Shown: positions 23,803 to 32,285 of the stretch, piece by piece
How positions within the stretch are numbered: the first letter of the stretch is position 1
How the letters are laid out: each line of letters begins with the position of its first letter
DNA from: Mycolicibacterium vinylchloridicum
GTDB taxonomy: Bacteria; Actinomycetota; Actinomycetes; Mycobacteriales; Mycobacteriaceae
Assembly (NCBI RefSeq): GCF_013404075.1
Contig: NZ_JACBJQ010000034.1
Coordinates: forward strand, 1-60,525
Reading direction: 5' to 3'
DNA: 60,525 bases
Made by a program: the position numbers and the translations under genes
Notes under the pieces: generated by a model
Databases searched by the model: none
What the model was told of the DNA's origin: nothing
What the model saw: only the letters and a program-made list of their open reading frames with translations

Positions 23803-24468
23803 ATGCTCATCCATCCCTGGGACGCCGCGCAGAGCGCCGGTGAGTGGCGCGACTGGCTGGCTTCCACCGACCGGTTCGGTGTGCTCGCGGTCAACAACGT
23901 GGATCCGGCCCAGGCTCCGTTGCTGCTGCCCACCCACTTCACCCTGGCCGGCGACGAGCTGCTGATCCATCTGGCCCGGCCCAACCCGGTCTGGCCGCAT
24001 CTGGAGGCCGCGGCCGAGGTGCGGCTGGCCGTGATCGGCGACTACGCCTACATCCCCACCTACTGGCGGGCCAAAGCCGGCGGCCCCGACGAGGACGGTG
24101 TGCCGACCAGCTACTACTCCTCGGTCCAATTCGTCTGCCGTCCAACGATTGTCGATGATCCGCAGGGCAAGGTCGAGATCCTGGCGAGCCAGCTCGGCGA
24201 CTTCCAGCCTGAGGGTCGGCACGCCGAGGTCGCCGTCGGAGAGGACCCGTACGGCCGGATGCTGCCCGGTATCCGCGGCGTCCGGCTCACGGTGGTGCGG
24301 GTGGAGGCCAAGTTCAAATACGACGACGCCAACCCCGTCGAACACCGGGAGCGGGTCGTGGGCTACCTGGAGGAGCGCGGCCGCCCCCTCGACGCCGGGG
24401 CGGCCGTCCAGCAGCGGCGCCGCCTGTCGGCGATCGGAGACTGGCGCACCCGGCGTGACCGGTCCTGA
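23803..24468 (+). CDS. PaiB-like FMN-binding protein
   Basis: A 221-aa protein of the PaiB family (FMN-binding split barrel, often called a negative transcriptional regulator). MLIHPWDAA and later LPTHFTLAGDELLIHLARPNPVW, YIPTYWRAK and VEAKFK(Y) match the family. PaiB-type proteins are linked to flavin-dependent oxidation or to polyamine and amine metabolism. GAGGAG lies 8 nt upstream of the ATG at 23803, which follows the B3/4 stop by one base. It is the third gene of the XRE-cupin operon. Confidence 0.88.
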   Translation: MLIHPWDAAQSAGEWRDWLASTDRFGVLAVNNVDPAQAPLLLPTHFTLAGDELLIHLARPNPVWPHLEAAAEVRLAVIGDYAYIPTYWRAKAGGPDEDGVPTSYYSSVQFVCRPTIVDDPQGKVEILASQLGDFQPEGRHAEVAVGEDPYGRMLPGIRGVRLTVVRVEAKFKYDDANPVEHRERVVGYLEERGRPLDAGAAVQQRRRLSAIGDWRTRRDRS

Positions 24469-24495
24469 CCGTTGTGCCGGCCCCGCTCACCCGCC

Positions 24496-24501
24496 TAACA
24501 T
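24496..24501 (+). promoter_or_regulatory. Likely -10 box (TAACAT) of the molybdoenzyme gene
   Basis: TAACAT is followed by six bases and then the GTG start at 24508. This is the usual layout of a mycobacterial leaderless transcript whose first base is the start codon. No Shine-Dalgarno sequence fits the GTG otherwise. Inference from spacing only. Confidence 0.45.
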
Positions 24502-24507
24502 GGACAG

Positions 24508-26787
24508 GTGTCCAGACAGTCGTCGGATGGTGGTGACCGTGTCACCCACCGGGTGACGTGCCCGCTCTGCGAGGCGATGTGCGGCCTTCGGGTCACGGTC
24601 GACGGCAATCGAGTCACCGATATCCGTGGCAATCCCGACGATGTCTGGTCGGCGGGCCACCTCTGCCCCAAGGGAACCGCGCTCGGCCAGATCCATGACG
24701 ACCAGGACCGCCTGCGGTCACCGATGGTCAAGCAGGCAGGAGGAACCCACGTCGCGGTCTCCTGGGAGGAGGCCTTCGCCGAGGCGGAGCGGGTTCTTCG
24801 TCCGGTTCTCGACAGCGACGGCGCCGCAGCGATCACGGTGTACGTGGGCAATCCGGTCGCGCACAATCTGGGGCTGAGTTCCTACATCGGCGCGCTGGTC
24901 GGCATGGCCTCGGCCGCCGGGATGGGCGCGTACTACTCGCCGGGCACCGTCGACCAATGGCCGCTCAACGTCGTCGGGACCCTGCTCTTCGGCGGCATGT
25001 GGAACGCACCGATTCCCGACCTTGCCCGTACTGACCACCTGGTGATCATCGGCGCCAATCCGGCGGCCTCGCAGGGATCGATGCTCTCGGCGCCCAACGT
25101 CACGGGCCATCTCGCCGACATCCGTAAACGCGGCGGCCGAGTCGTGGTCATCGATCCCCGGCGCACCGAAACCGCCCAGCGGGCCGGCGAGTGGGTGCCG
25201 ATCCGGCCGGGAACCGACGCGCTGGTGTTGTTCGCGGTGCTGCGCACGCTGGCGGCCGAGGGCTTGTTGCACCATCACCCGCACCTCGATGGGCGTGTCC
25301 AGGGCCTCGATGCCGTGATCGCCCTGGCTGAACCGTTCACCCCGGAGGCCGTCGAAGGACCGAGCGGGATCCCGGCCGCGACGATTCGCCAGTTGGCCCG
25401 CGATCTCGCGGGCGCGTCGAATCCCGTGCTGTACAGCCGCATCGGGGCCTGTACCCAGGAGTTCGGCACACTGGCCACCTGGCTGGTTTTCGTGCTGAAC
25501 ACCGCGCTGGGTGCCGTCGATCGGCGCGGCGGTGCGGTTTTCCCGACGCCGGCGGTGTACTCCCCGATGTTCATGAAGCCACCGGACCAGACCGGTCCCC
25601 GGTGGGAATTCGGCCGCTTCACCTCGCGGGTGCGCGGCATCGGTGAGGTGCTCAGTCAATTTCCGGTCAGCTGCCTGGCCGAAGAGATCCTCACACCGGG
25701 GGAGGGGCGGCTGCGCGCGATGATCGCGGTCGCCGGGAACCCCGCGATCTCGGCACCGGCGGCCGGCCGCATCGACGAGGCGCTCGCCTCCTTGGATGCG
25801 CTGATCTGCGTGGACAATTGGCTCAACGAGACCACCCGCCACGCCCACGTCATCTTCCCGGGGCTCTCGCCGCTGGAGCGCCCGCACGCCGACGACCTGT
25901 ACTGGATGTACGCCGTCGCCTCCTGTCTGAAATGGTCGGAGCCGCTGTTCGCGCCCGACCCTGGGCGACCGTCGGAATGGGAAGTGCTCCTGCGCCTTTC
26001 AGGTGCTGTCCTGGGTACATCGGTGCCCGATGTCGACATTGTCGCGATGGATGACCTGTACACCGGCGGCCTGATCGCCACCATGTGCGCTCAGCCGGGC
26101 ACGCCGCTGACCGGGCGGGATCCGGTCGAGGTGATGGGCATGCTGAAAGGGCAAGGGCCCGAACGGATTTTCGATCTCTACGTCCGATCGGGTCCCTGGG
26201 GTGACGGGTTGGGGGCCAACCCGGGCGGATTGACTCTCGACGATGTCCGGGCTCAGCCCGATGGTCTGCGGCTCGGGGAGCTGCAGGGCGGTCGCCTGGA
26301 CGCCGCGGTCACGACGCCGTCGGGTGCCATCGAACTGGTGCACGACCTCTTCGTCGACGACGTGCCGCGCCTGCTCGGGCGACTGGACCGAGTCGAGGAC
26401 TCGCTGTTGCTGACCAGCCGGCGGCATCTGCGGTCCAACAACTCGTGGTTGCACAATGTGCCGTCCCTGATGCGTGGCCGTGACCGGTGCACGCTTCTGA
26501 TCCATCCCGACGACGCAGTGCGGGCCGGTGTTGGCGACGGCGATCTTGCGGAGGTCAGCACATCGGAGGGGAAGGTGTCGGTGCCGGTGGAGGTCAGTGA
26601 CGAGATGATGCCTGGGGTGGTGTCGCTGCCGCACGGCTGGGGGCACGGTGTGCCGGGCAGTCGCCTCGGCGTCGCGAACGCACATCCGGGCGTCAACTCG
26701 AACCTGCTCAATCCGCCGGATCTGCTTGACGTGCCCAGCAATACCCAGGTGGTCAACGGCGTGCCATGCCAGGTTCGTCCGGGCTGA
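24508..26787 (+). CDS. Molybdopterin-dependent oxidoreductase (DMSO reductase family)
   Basis: A 759-aa single-subunit enzyme of the DMSO-reductase superfamily. The N-terminal 4Fe-4S site is C-P-L-C-E-A-M-C-G plus H-L-C-P-K-G. Pterin-binding segments follow (VIIGANPAASQGSM, VVVIDPRRTETAQ, IPIRPGTDALV-like), and a C-terminal molydop-binding domain starts around LLTSRRHLRSNNSWLHN. Where formate dehydrogenases have Cys or Sec as Mo ligand, this protein reads Y-Y-S-P-G-T-V-D-Q-W-P, with no Cys. No signal peptide or partner subunit is seen. The start is probably leaderless at the GTG. Substrate unknown. Confidence 0.9.
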   Translation: MSRQSSDGGDRVTHRVTCPLCEAMCGLRVTVDGNRVTDIRGNPDDVWSAGHLCPKGTALGQIHDDQDRLRSPMVKQAGGTHVAVSWEEAFAEAERVLRPVLDSDGAAAITVYVGNPVAHNLGLSSYIGALVGMASAAGMGAYYSPGTVDQWPLNVVGTLLFGGMWNAPIPDLARTDHLVIIGANPAASQGSMLSAPNVTGHLADIRKRGGRVVVIDPRRTETAQRAGEWVPIRPGTDALVLFAVLRTLAAEGLLHHHPHLDGRVQGLDAVIALAEPFTPEAVEGPSGIPAATIRQLARDLAGASNPVLYSRIGACTQEFGTLATWLVFVLNTALGAVDRRGGAVFPTPAVYSPMFMKPPDQTGPRWEFGRFTSRVRGIGEVLSQFPVSCLAEEILTPGEGRLRAMIAVAGNPAISAPAAGRIDEALASLDALICVDNWLNETTRHAHVIFPGLSPLERPHADDLYWMYAVASCLKWSEPLFAPDPGRPSEWEVLLRLSGAVLGTSVPDVDIVAMDDLYTGGLIATMCAQPGTPLTGRDPVEVMGMLKGQGPERIFDLYVRSGPWGDGLGANPGGLTLDDVRAQPDGLRLGELQGGRLDAAVTTPSGAIELVHDLFVDDVPRLLGRLDRVEDSLLLTSRRHLRSNNSWLHNVPSLMRGRDRCTLLIHPDDAVRAGVGDGDLAEVSTSEGKVSVPVEVSDEMMPGVVSLPHGWGHGVPGSRLGVANAHPGVNSNLLNPPDLLDVPSNTQVVNGVPCQVRPG

Positions 26788-26790
26788 GCC

Positions 26791-27243
26791 TCAGCCGTCT
26801 ATCGAGTCCGCCAGGCGCTGCAGCAGCTCGGTGAGCGCCAGCTGCTCCTTGCCCGACAGGATGGAAAACAACTCGTACGCGGCGGCGGTGTAGGCGCTCG
26901 CCCAGGTCTCGGCCTGGCGGCGGCCAGTGGCGGTGGTCTGCAGCAGGGTCACCCGACGATCCGACTCGTCGGCGAAGCGTTCGATCAAGCCCTCGCGGAC
27001 GAGCGCGTCGGTCAGGGTGGAGGCAGTGCCCTGCGTGATGCCGACCGTCCTGGCCAGGTCCGTCAGCCGGACCGGACCGCACCGGTTCACTTCGAAGAGC
27101 ACCTTGGAACGTGGGGTGGACACGCCATGGTCACCGAGCCGCTCGTCGAGGGCGCGGACGAGTGTCTTGCCGGCGCGGCCGAACGCGTCGGCGAGGGCGA
27201 CGGCGCGCTGACGGGAATCGGCGTCGTGTGCTGAGCGCGGAAT
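26791..27243 (-). CDS. MarR family regulator with apparent ATT start codon
   Basis: A winged-helix MarR protein: CGPVRLTDLARTVGITQGTASTLTDALVREGLIERFADESDRRVTLLQTT is the wHTH and wing. The first canonical start (GTG at 27123) would give only 110 aa and cut off helix 1. Upstream in frame are 40 further codons reading ...LADAFGRAGKTLVRALDERLGDHGV, clearly MarR helix 1. They end at ATT (27243-27241), with GGGAGGTGA ending 6 nt before it and an in-frame TGA just upstream. ATT initiation gives 150 aa, the family norm. A sequencing error is the alternative. It is divergent from the aldo-keto reductase. Confidence 0.8.
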   Translation of the reverse strand: MPRSAHDADSRQRAVALADAFGRAGKTLVRALDERLGDHGVSTPRSKVLFEVNRCGPVRLTDLARTVGITQGTASTLTDALVREGLIERFADESDRRVTLLQTTATGRRQAETWASAYTAAAYELFSILSGKEQLALTELLQRLADSIDG

Positions 27244-27293
27244 GTGGCTTCACCTCCCTGGGTTGACAGGAAGCGTAGCGCGCCGGCAATATA

Positions 27294-27307
27294 GTTTGAC
27301 ATCAAAC
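27294..27307. promoter_or_regulatory. GTTTGA-CA-TCAAAC operator in MarR/AKR gap
   Basis: A palindrome with 6-bp perfect arms, 30 bp before the aldo-keto reductase ATG and 51 bp from the MarR start. It is centred in the divergent promoter region, the classic place for a MarR dimer to repress both genes. Size and symmetry fit MarR sites. Confidence 0.65.
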
Positions 27308-27336
27308 AATTCGACCTCAATGCGAATGGAACATCG

Positions 27337-28188
27337 ATGACACGCTTTCCGCTTGCCGGTTACCACGTCCACCGCGTCGGATTCGGCGCCATGCAGCTTC
27401 CGGGCCCGGGTGTGTTCGGGCCGCCGCGCGACCACGACCAGGCACTGGCTGTGCTTCGCCGCGCCGTCGACGCCGGCGTCGACCACATCGACACCTCGCA
27501 GTTCTACGGCCCCGATGTGGCCAACGAACTGATCCGCGAGGCGCTGTACCCCTATCCCGAGAACCTGGCCCTGGTCAGCAAGGTCGGCGCCCGCCGTGAC
27601 GACCAGGGGGGATGGCTGCCCTACAACCAGCCTGATGAGTTGCGGGCCGGCATCGAGGAGAATCTGAAGACCCTCGGCGTCGACCGGCTGGCCGCGGTCA
27701 ACCTACGGGTGATGGAGAACGAGGCCGACGCCCTGTTCACCGACCAGCTCGGCGCCATGATCACCGCCCGTGACGAGGGGTTGATCGCAGGCATCGGGCT
27801 GAGCAACGTCAGCCACGAGCAGCTGCTGCATGCCTTGGAGCTCACCGACATCGTGTGCGTGCAGAACCCCTTCAACCTGGTGGACCGCGCGTCGCAGCCC
27901 GTCCTCGACGAGTGCATCGCCCGCGATATCGCGTTCGTGCCGTTCTTCCCGCTCGGGTCGGCGTTTCACGAGGTGAATCCGGTCCTGACGCACCACCTCG
28001 TCGAGGGTGCGGCCACGCGACTGGGCTACACCCCGGCGCAGATTGCGCTGGCGTGGACGCTTGGCGTCGCCGACAACGTCCTGCTCATCCCGGGCACCTC
28101 CTCGCTGGGGCACCTCGAGGAGAACCTCGCCGTCGCCGATATCGAACTCGACGATGAGACCCAGCGGGAGCTGACCGCTGTCGCCTGA
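27337..28188 (+). CDS. Aldo/keto reductase
   Basis: A 283-aa NADPH-dependent aldo/keto reductase (TIM barrel). Motifs: RVGFGAMQLPGPG, A-V-D-A-G-V-D-H-I-D-T-S-Q-F-Y-G-P-D with the catalytic Asp and Tyr, LVSKVGARRD with the Lys, and IGLSNVSHEQLLHAL. The C-terminus LLIPGTSSLGHLEENLAV is the usual NADPH-binding end. It is controlled by the divergent MarR regulator, as often seen for electrophile or oxidant responses. Substrate not predictable. Confidence 0.94.
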   Translation: MTRFPLAGYHVHRVGFGAMQLPGPGVFGPPRDHDQALAVLRRAVDAGVDHIDTSQFYGPDVANELIREALYPYPENLALVSKVGARRDDQGGWLPYNQPDELRAGIEENLKTLGVDRLAAVNLRVMENEADALFTDQLGAMITARDEGLIAGIGLSNVSHEQLLHALELTDIVCVQNPFNLVDRASQPVLDECIARDIAFVPFFPLGSAFHEVNPVLTHHLVEGAATRLGYTPAQIALAWTLGVADNVLLIPGTSSLGHLEENLAVADIELDDETQRELTAVA

Positions 28189-29403
28189 CTACTTCAGCTC
28201 GGTCGACGACAGCCCGAGCAGCCTGCGGGCCACCACCAGCTGCTGGATCTGCTGGGTGCCTTCGAAGATGTCGAGGATCTTCGAGTCGCGGGCCCACTTC
28301 TCCAGCAGGGTCTGCTCGGAATAGCCTGCAGTCCCGGCCAATTCGACAGCCTTGAGGGTGATATCGCTGGCCACCCGGGCGGCCTTCGCCTTGCCCATGG
28401 AGGCTTCCTTGGAGTTCGGAATCGCGTTGTCGGCCTGCCACGCCGAGCGCACGGTCAGCAGGTAGCCGGCCTCCCAGTCCGCCTCCATGCGAAGGAATTC
28501 CGCGGCCGGCGCGCTCTGCGCGTGAGCGGGCTTGTCGTAGGAGATCTCCACGCCGGCCTCGGTCAGGATGGTGCGGAGCTCCTCCAGGGCGGCGCGAGCC
28601 ACGCCGACGGCCATCGCTGCCACGATCGGGCGGGTGTTGTCGAAGGTCTCCATGACCCCGGCAAAACCCTTCTCCACGTGGATCTCCGGGTCGCCGAGCA
28701 GGTTCTCCTTCGGGATGCGCGCATTGTCGAACCGAATCACTGCGGTGTCGGAGGCCTTGATGCCGAGCTTGTGCTCGAGACGTTCGACGGTGACACCGGG
28801 ATGCTCGCGCGGCACGATGAACGATTTGATGGCCGCACGGCCCAGCGCCTTGTCCAACGTCGCCCACACCACGATGTGGGTGGCCCGGGATCCGGCGGTG
28901 ACGAAGATCTTCTCGCCGTTGATCACGTACTCGTCACCGTCGAGCACCGCGGTCGTGGACACCGCAGCAGAGTCGGACCCGAACGACGGTTCGGTGATCG
29001 CCATCGCGGCCCAGACGTTCTTACCCAGCCGCTCGAGCTGCTCGTCGGTGGCCACGCCCGAGATCGCGGCGTTGCCCAGGCCCTGGCGGGGGACCGACAG
29101 CAGTAGCGCGATGTCACCCCAGGAGATCTCCAGGGCATTGAGCAACGCGGACATGTTGCCGCCGTTGATGTTTCCCTTCGGCCCGTCATCGCTGTCGCGG
29201 AACGCTTCGGCGCCGGCGAAGGAGATCGTGTTCGCCTCCGAGATGCCCTCGAACAGCGTGGCCAGGGTGTCCAGCTCGACGGGGTAGGCGTGTTCGGCGA
29301 CGTCGTACTTGCGTGAGATCGGCCGCAACATCTCCGCAGCACCCTGGTGGGCCTTCTCGATCACGGCTTCCAGCTTGCGCGGCATTTCGAGATTGATTGC
29401 CAT
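28189..29403 (-). CDS. fadE23: Acyl-CoA dehydrogenase FadE23
   Basis: A 404-aa acyl-CoA dehydrogenase matching mycobacterial FadE23. AMAITEPSFGSDSAAVSTTA gives the flavin contact, YVINGEKIFVTAGSRATHIV the middle domain, and ILDIFEGTQQIQQLVVARRLL the C-terminal Glu motif, which carries the catalytic base. It lies 44 bp downstream of fadE24 in the same orientation, the M. tuberculosis order (Rv3139-Rv3140). The pair probably forms a heteromeric enzyme with FadE23 supplying the catalytic Glu. Its stop abuts the stop of the aldo-keto reductase with no gap. Confidence 0.93.
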   Translation of the reverse strand: MAINLEMPRKLEAVIEKAHQGAAEMLRPISRKYDVAEHAYPVELDTLATLFEGISEANTISFAGAEAFRDSDDGPKGNINGGNMSALLNALEISWGDIALLLSVPRQGLGNAAISGVATDEQLERLGKNVWAAMAITEPSFGSDSAAVSTTAVLDGDEYVINGEKIFVTAGSRATHIVVWATLDKALGRAAIKSFIVPREHPGVTVERLEHKLGIKASDTAVIRFDNARIPKENLLGDPEIHVEKGFAGVMETFDNTRPIVAAMAVGVARAALEELRTILTEAGVEISYDKPAHAQSAPAAEFLRMEADWEAGYLLTVRSAWQADNAIPNSKEASMGKAKAARVASDITLKAVELAGTAGYSEQTLLEKWARDSKILDIFEGTQQIQQLVVARRLLGLSSTELK

Positions 29404-29447
29404 GACTGTGTTTTCCGTTCGTTAGCCGGTAGGCGTTTGCCTGGACT

Positions 29448-30830
29448 TCAGAGAACAACAACACCCTCGGCGACGCCGATGGCCCGCAGATCGCGGTACC
29501 AGCGCTCGACCGGGTGTTCCTTGGTGTAGCCGTGACCGCCGAGCAACTGCACACCGTCCAAGCCGATCTGCATGCCCTTGTCGGTGCCCAGCTTCTTGGC
29601 CAGCGCGGCCTCGCGCGCGAACGGGAGGCCGCGTTCCGCGCGGGCGGCGCCGCGCCAGGTGATCAGCCGCAGGCCATCGAGTTCGATGGCGATGTTGGCG
29701 CACATGAACGCGACAGCCTGCCGGCGAGCGATCGGCTCGCCGAATGCTTCGCGTTCTTTGACGTAGGGGATCACGTAGTCGAGCACGGCATGGGAGGTGC
29801 CGACCGCCAGTGCGGCCCAGCCCAAGCGGGCCAACGCAATTGCTTCGGAGTAGTCCGCGTCGCCGGCACCGTCTTCGCCGAGGCGCGCCGACAACGGCAC
29901 CGTCACTTTGTCCAGCTCCACCCGGCCCAGTGCGGCCGCGCGGATGCCCATGCTGGGATCGGCCTTCACCGACACGCCGGGCTCGGACGCCTCGACGATG
30001 AACAGCGCCGGCTTCCCGTTGAGTTGTGCTGCCACAATGAACAATTCAGCGTCGGCGGCGGCAGGAACCAATGACTTGACCCCGTCGAGGCGATAGCCGC
30101 TCGGGGTGCGCACCGCAGTGGTCTTCAACGCGGTGGGATCGAACAAGGCGTGCGGCTCGGCGATCGCCACGCAGGCCTGCGGCACGTTCTCGCCGGCAAA
30201 GGCATTGAGGTACGTCGCCTGCTGATCGGCGCTGCCCCAGTGCGTCAGCGCCGACGCGACGCCCCCGGGTGCCAGGATCGGCAGCGCCAGGCCCATGTCG
30301 CCGTAGGCCAGCGCCTCGGCCACCAGGGCGTTGGTGACGGTGGTGCGGTGCTCGGCGATGCCGTCGAAATCCTCGGGAACGTTGATGGCGGTGATCCCGA
30401 GCTCGGCGGCCTTGGCGATCAGGTCGGCCGGATAGGCCGCGGCCTCGTCGGCGGCGTGAGCGGCCGGACGCAGAATCTCCTCGGCGAACTCGTCGACCGT
30501 CGCAACGATCATCTTCTGGTCGTCGTCGGGGGTCAGGTCGAAATAGTCTGCGCCGCTGGGCCGCAGCCGCGTCGGCTCCTTGCCGATGCCCTGGACTCTC
30601 TTGAACTGACGGGTGACTGCCCCGCCTGTCGAGAACGCTTGCTTGACACCGTATTTCAGGCCGCGGTTGAGCGGATCGCGCAGGTGGTAACGGTCCAGGA
30701 AGTCCTGGCCGACCAGCGGCGTGATGATTGCCAGTCCGATGTCGGTGATGGACCGCCTGTGCTTGAACTGCCCGACCGCGCTGTCGCGGGCCCGGGTGCT
30801 CGTTGTTGTGGGCGGAAGTGTGTTGGTCAT
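29448..30830 (-). CDS. fadE24: Acyl-CoA dehydrogenase FadE24
   Basis: A 460-aa acyl-CoA dehydrogenase matching FadE24. A long N-terminal extension (to about residue 80, RGLKYGVKQAFSTGGAVTRQFKRVQG) precedes the dehydrogenase fold. The flavin region reads VAIAEPHALFDPTALKTTAV, unlike the usual T-E-P-x-x-G-S-D, and the protein ends soon after the C-terminal AEGVVVL without the E-G-T-x-x-I-Q motif. It may therefore be the non-catalytic partner of FadE23. ATG at 30830 is used. The promoter region holds a strong palindrome (30882-30905). Confidence 0.92.
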   Translation of the reverse strand: MTNTLPPTTTSTRARDSAVGQFKHRRSITDIGLAIITPLVGQDFLDRYHLRDPLNRGLKYGVKQAFSTGGAVTRQFKRVQGIGKEPTRLRPSGADYFDLTPDDDQKMIVATVDEFAEEILRPAAHAADEAAAYPADLIAKAAELGITAINVPEDFDGIAEHRTTVTNALVAEALAYGDMGLALPILAPGGVASALTHWGSADQQATYLNAFAGENVPQACVAIAEPHALFDPTALKTTAVRTPSGYRLDGVKSLVPAAADAELFIVAAQLNGKPALFIVEASEPGVSVKADPSMGIRAAALGRVELDKVTVPLSARLGEDGAGDADYSEAIALARLGWAALAVGTSHAVLDYVIPYVKEREAFGEPIARRQAVAFMCANIAIELDGLRLITWRGAARAERGLPFAREAALAKKLGTDKGMQIGLDGVQLLGGHGYTKEHPVERWYRDLRAIGVAEGVVVL

Positions 30831-30881
30831 TTTCGTCAGCCTCGTCGACGGTGGGCGGTGCTGGTCAGAACGCGCTGACAC

Positions 30882-30905
30882 CTATCTTACTCCAAAGTAA
30901 GGTAG
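30882..30905. promoter_or_regulatory. Palindrome CTATCTTACT-N4-AGTAAGGTAG before fadE24
   Basis: Ten-base arms with one mismatch around CCAA, 52 bp upstream of the fadE24 start. CTTACT/AGTAAG is the conserved core. No regulator gene is adjacent, so the factor must act in trans, probably a TetR-type lipid-metabolism repressor. Confidence 0.6.
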
Positions 30906-31046
30906 GCGGCGGAACCCCAAACGGCCGGCAGGTTTTGTTGAGTAGGTCACACCGCCTGGAAATGGGGTAGTGGTCTACTCGCATCCGCACCCCGACTGCG
31001 TTCAAGACTCGATGGGAGAGTTATTCGAGCAGGTCTGGGGGCCGAA

Positions 31047-32285
31047 ATGACCATCACCATCGACGCACCGCGATTGCCCAATGTGTTCGACGCCGGCTTG
31101 CCGGCCATCGACTACGACGCTGTGACGAATCCCGACGAGGCCCTGGCGATGCTGATGCGGGCGCGCCGGCAGGCCCCGATCGCGATCGGCCCGCACGGAC
31201 CGGAATTCCTGAGCTACGAGATCGTCCACGACGCGTCGCGCGATCGCAGATTTCGCGTGCCCCAAGGGATGTTCCTCGCGTCCCAGGGCATCACGTCGGG
31301 TCCGTTGTGGGACCGGGTCGTCGCCACCATCATCAACATGGACGGTGACGAGCACCATCGGCTGCGGCGCCTGGTCTGCAAGGCGTTCACGCCCAGGGCG
31401 ACGTCGCGACTGCGCACCACGGTCACCGACGTCATCAACGGATTGGTCGACCGGTGTACTTCCGGCGGACGCTGCGATGTCGTTTCCGACATCGCCCGGC
31501 ACTATCCGATCCCGATCATCTGTGCACTCCTGGGTGTTCCGGACGGCGACTGGGAACAGTTCGCGACGTGGACCGACGAGTTCTTCAAGGCGTTCAGCTG
31601 GAATGTCGCCGAGTCGGTGCCGTCGATCCTGGCCGCATGGGACGAGTTGGACAGCTATGTCGACGACATGGTTGCCGAGCGACGGCACCGCCTCACCGAC
31701 GATCTGGTCTCGGATCTGATCCGGGCCGAGGTCGAAGGTGACCGGCTCACCCTCGCCGAACTGCGGATGCTGGTGGCCGGGCTGCTGATGGCCGGCACCG
31801 ACACCACGCGCAATCAACTCGCCGCGTCGGTATCGGTGCTGTGTGACCACCCCGACCAGTGGGCGCTGCTGGCGCGTCAGCCGGAACTTGCCGCCAACGC
31901 GGTCGAGGAGACCATGCGCCATTCGCCGATCGTGTTCGGCACGCTGCGCACCACGGTCACCGACGTCGAAGTCGCCGGATACGCCATCCCGGCCGATACC
32001 CTCGTGATCCTCAATTCTGCTGCCGCCAACCGTGATTCGAGTGTATGCGAGCACCCGGATCGCCTGGACATCACTCGCGCCGCAGCGTTGCCGATGCAAA
32101 CGTTCGGCGGCGGCGTGCACTACTGCCTCGGTGCCAACCTCGCTCGCCTCGAACTGACCGAGGCGCTCACGGTGATGGCGCGGCGGATGCCGAACATCCG
32201 CCGCACCGGGCCCGCGCCGTGGAAACCGCTCAGCGGACTCAGTGGGCCGGCAACTCTGCCCGTGGAATTCGACCCCGGCTACTGA
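31047..32285 (+). CDS. Cytochrome P450
   Basis: A 412-aa P450. The I-helix is L-M-A-G-T-D-T-T (A-G-T-D-T), the K-helix E-E-T-M-R-H and the heme loop F-G-G-G-V-H-Y-C-L-G-A-N-L-A-R with the axial Cys. No ferredoxin or reductase gene adjoins, although fprA at 35.3 kb could supply electrons. It starts 217 bp from fadE24 on the opposite strand. Its last 7 bases overlap the convergent hisN-type gene. I cannot assign a CYP family. Confidence 0.94.
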   Translation: MTITIDAPRLPNVFDAGLPAIDYDAVTNPDEALAMLMRARRQAPIAIGPHGPEFLSYEIVHDASRDRRFRVPQGMFLASQGITSGPLWDRVVATIINMDGDEHHRLRRLVCKAFTPRATSRLRTTVTDVINGLVDRCTSGGRCDVVSDIARHYPIPIICALLGVPDGDWEQFATWTDEFFKAFSWNVAESVPSILAAWDELDSYVDDMVAERRHRLTDDLVSDLIRAEVEGDRLTLAELRMLVAGLLMAGTDTTRNQLAASVSVLCDHPDQWALLARQPELAANAVEETMRHSPIVFGTLRTTVTDVEVAGYAIPADTLVILNSAAANRDSSVCEHPDRLDITRAAALPMQTFGGGVHYCLGANLARLELTEALTVMARRMPNIRRTGPAPWKPLSGLSGPATLPVEFDPGY

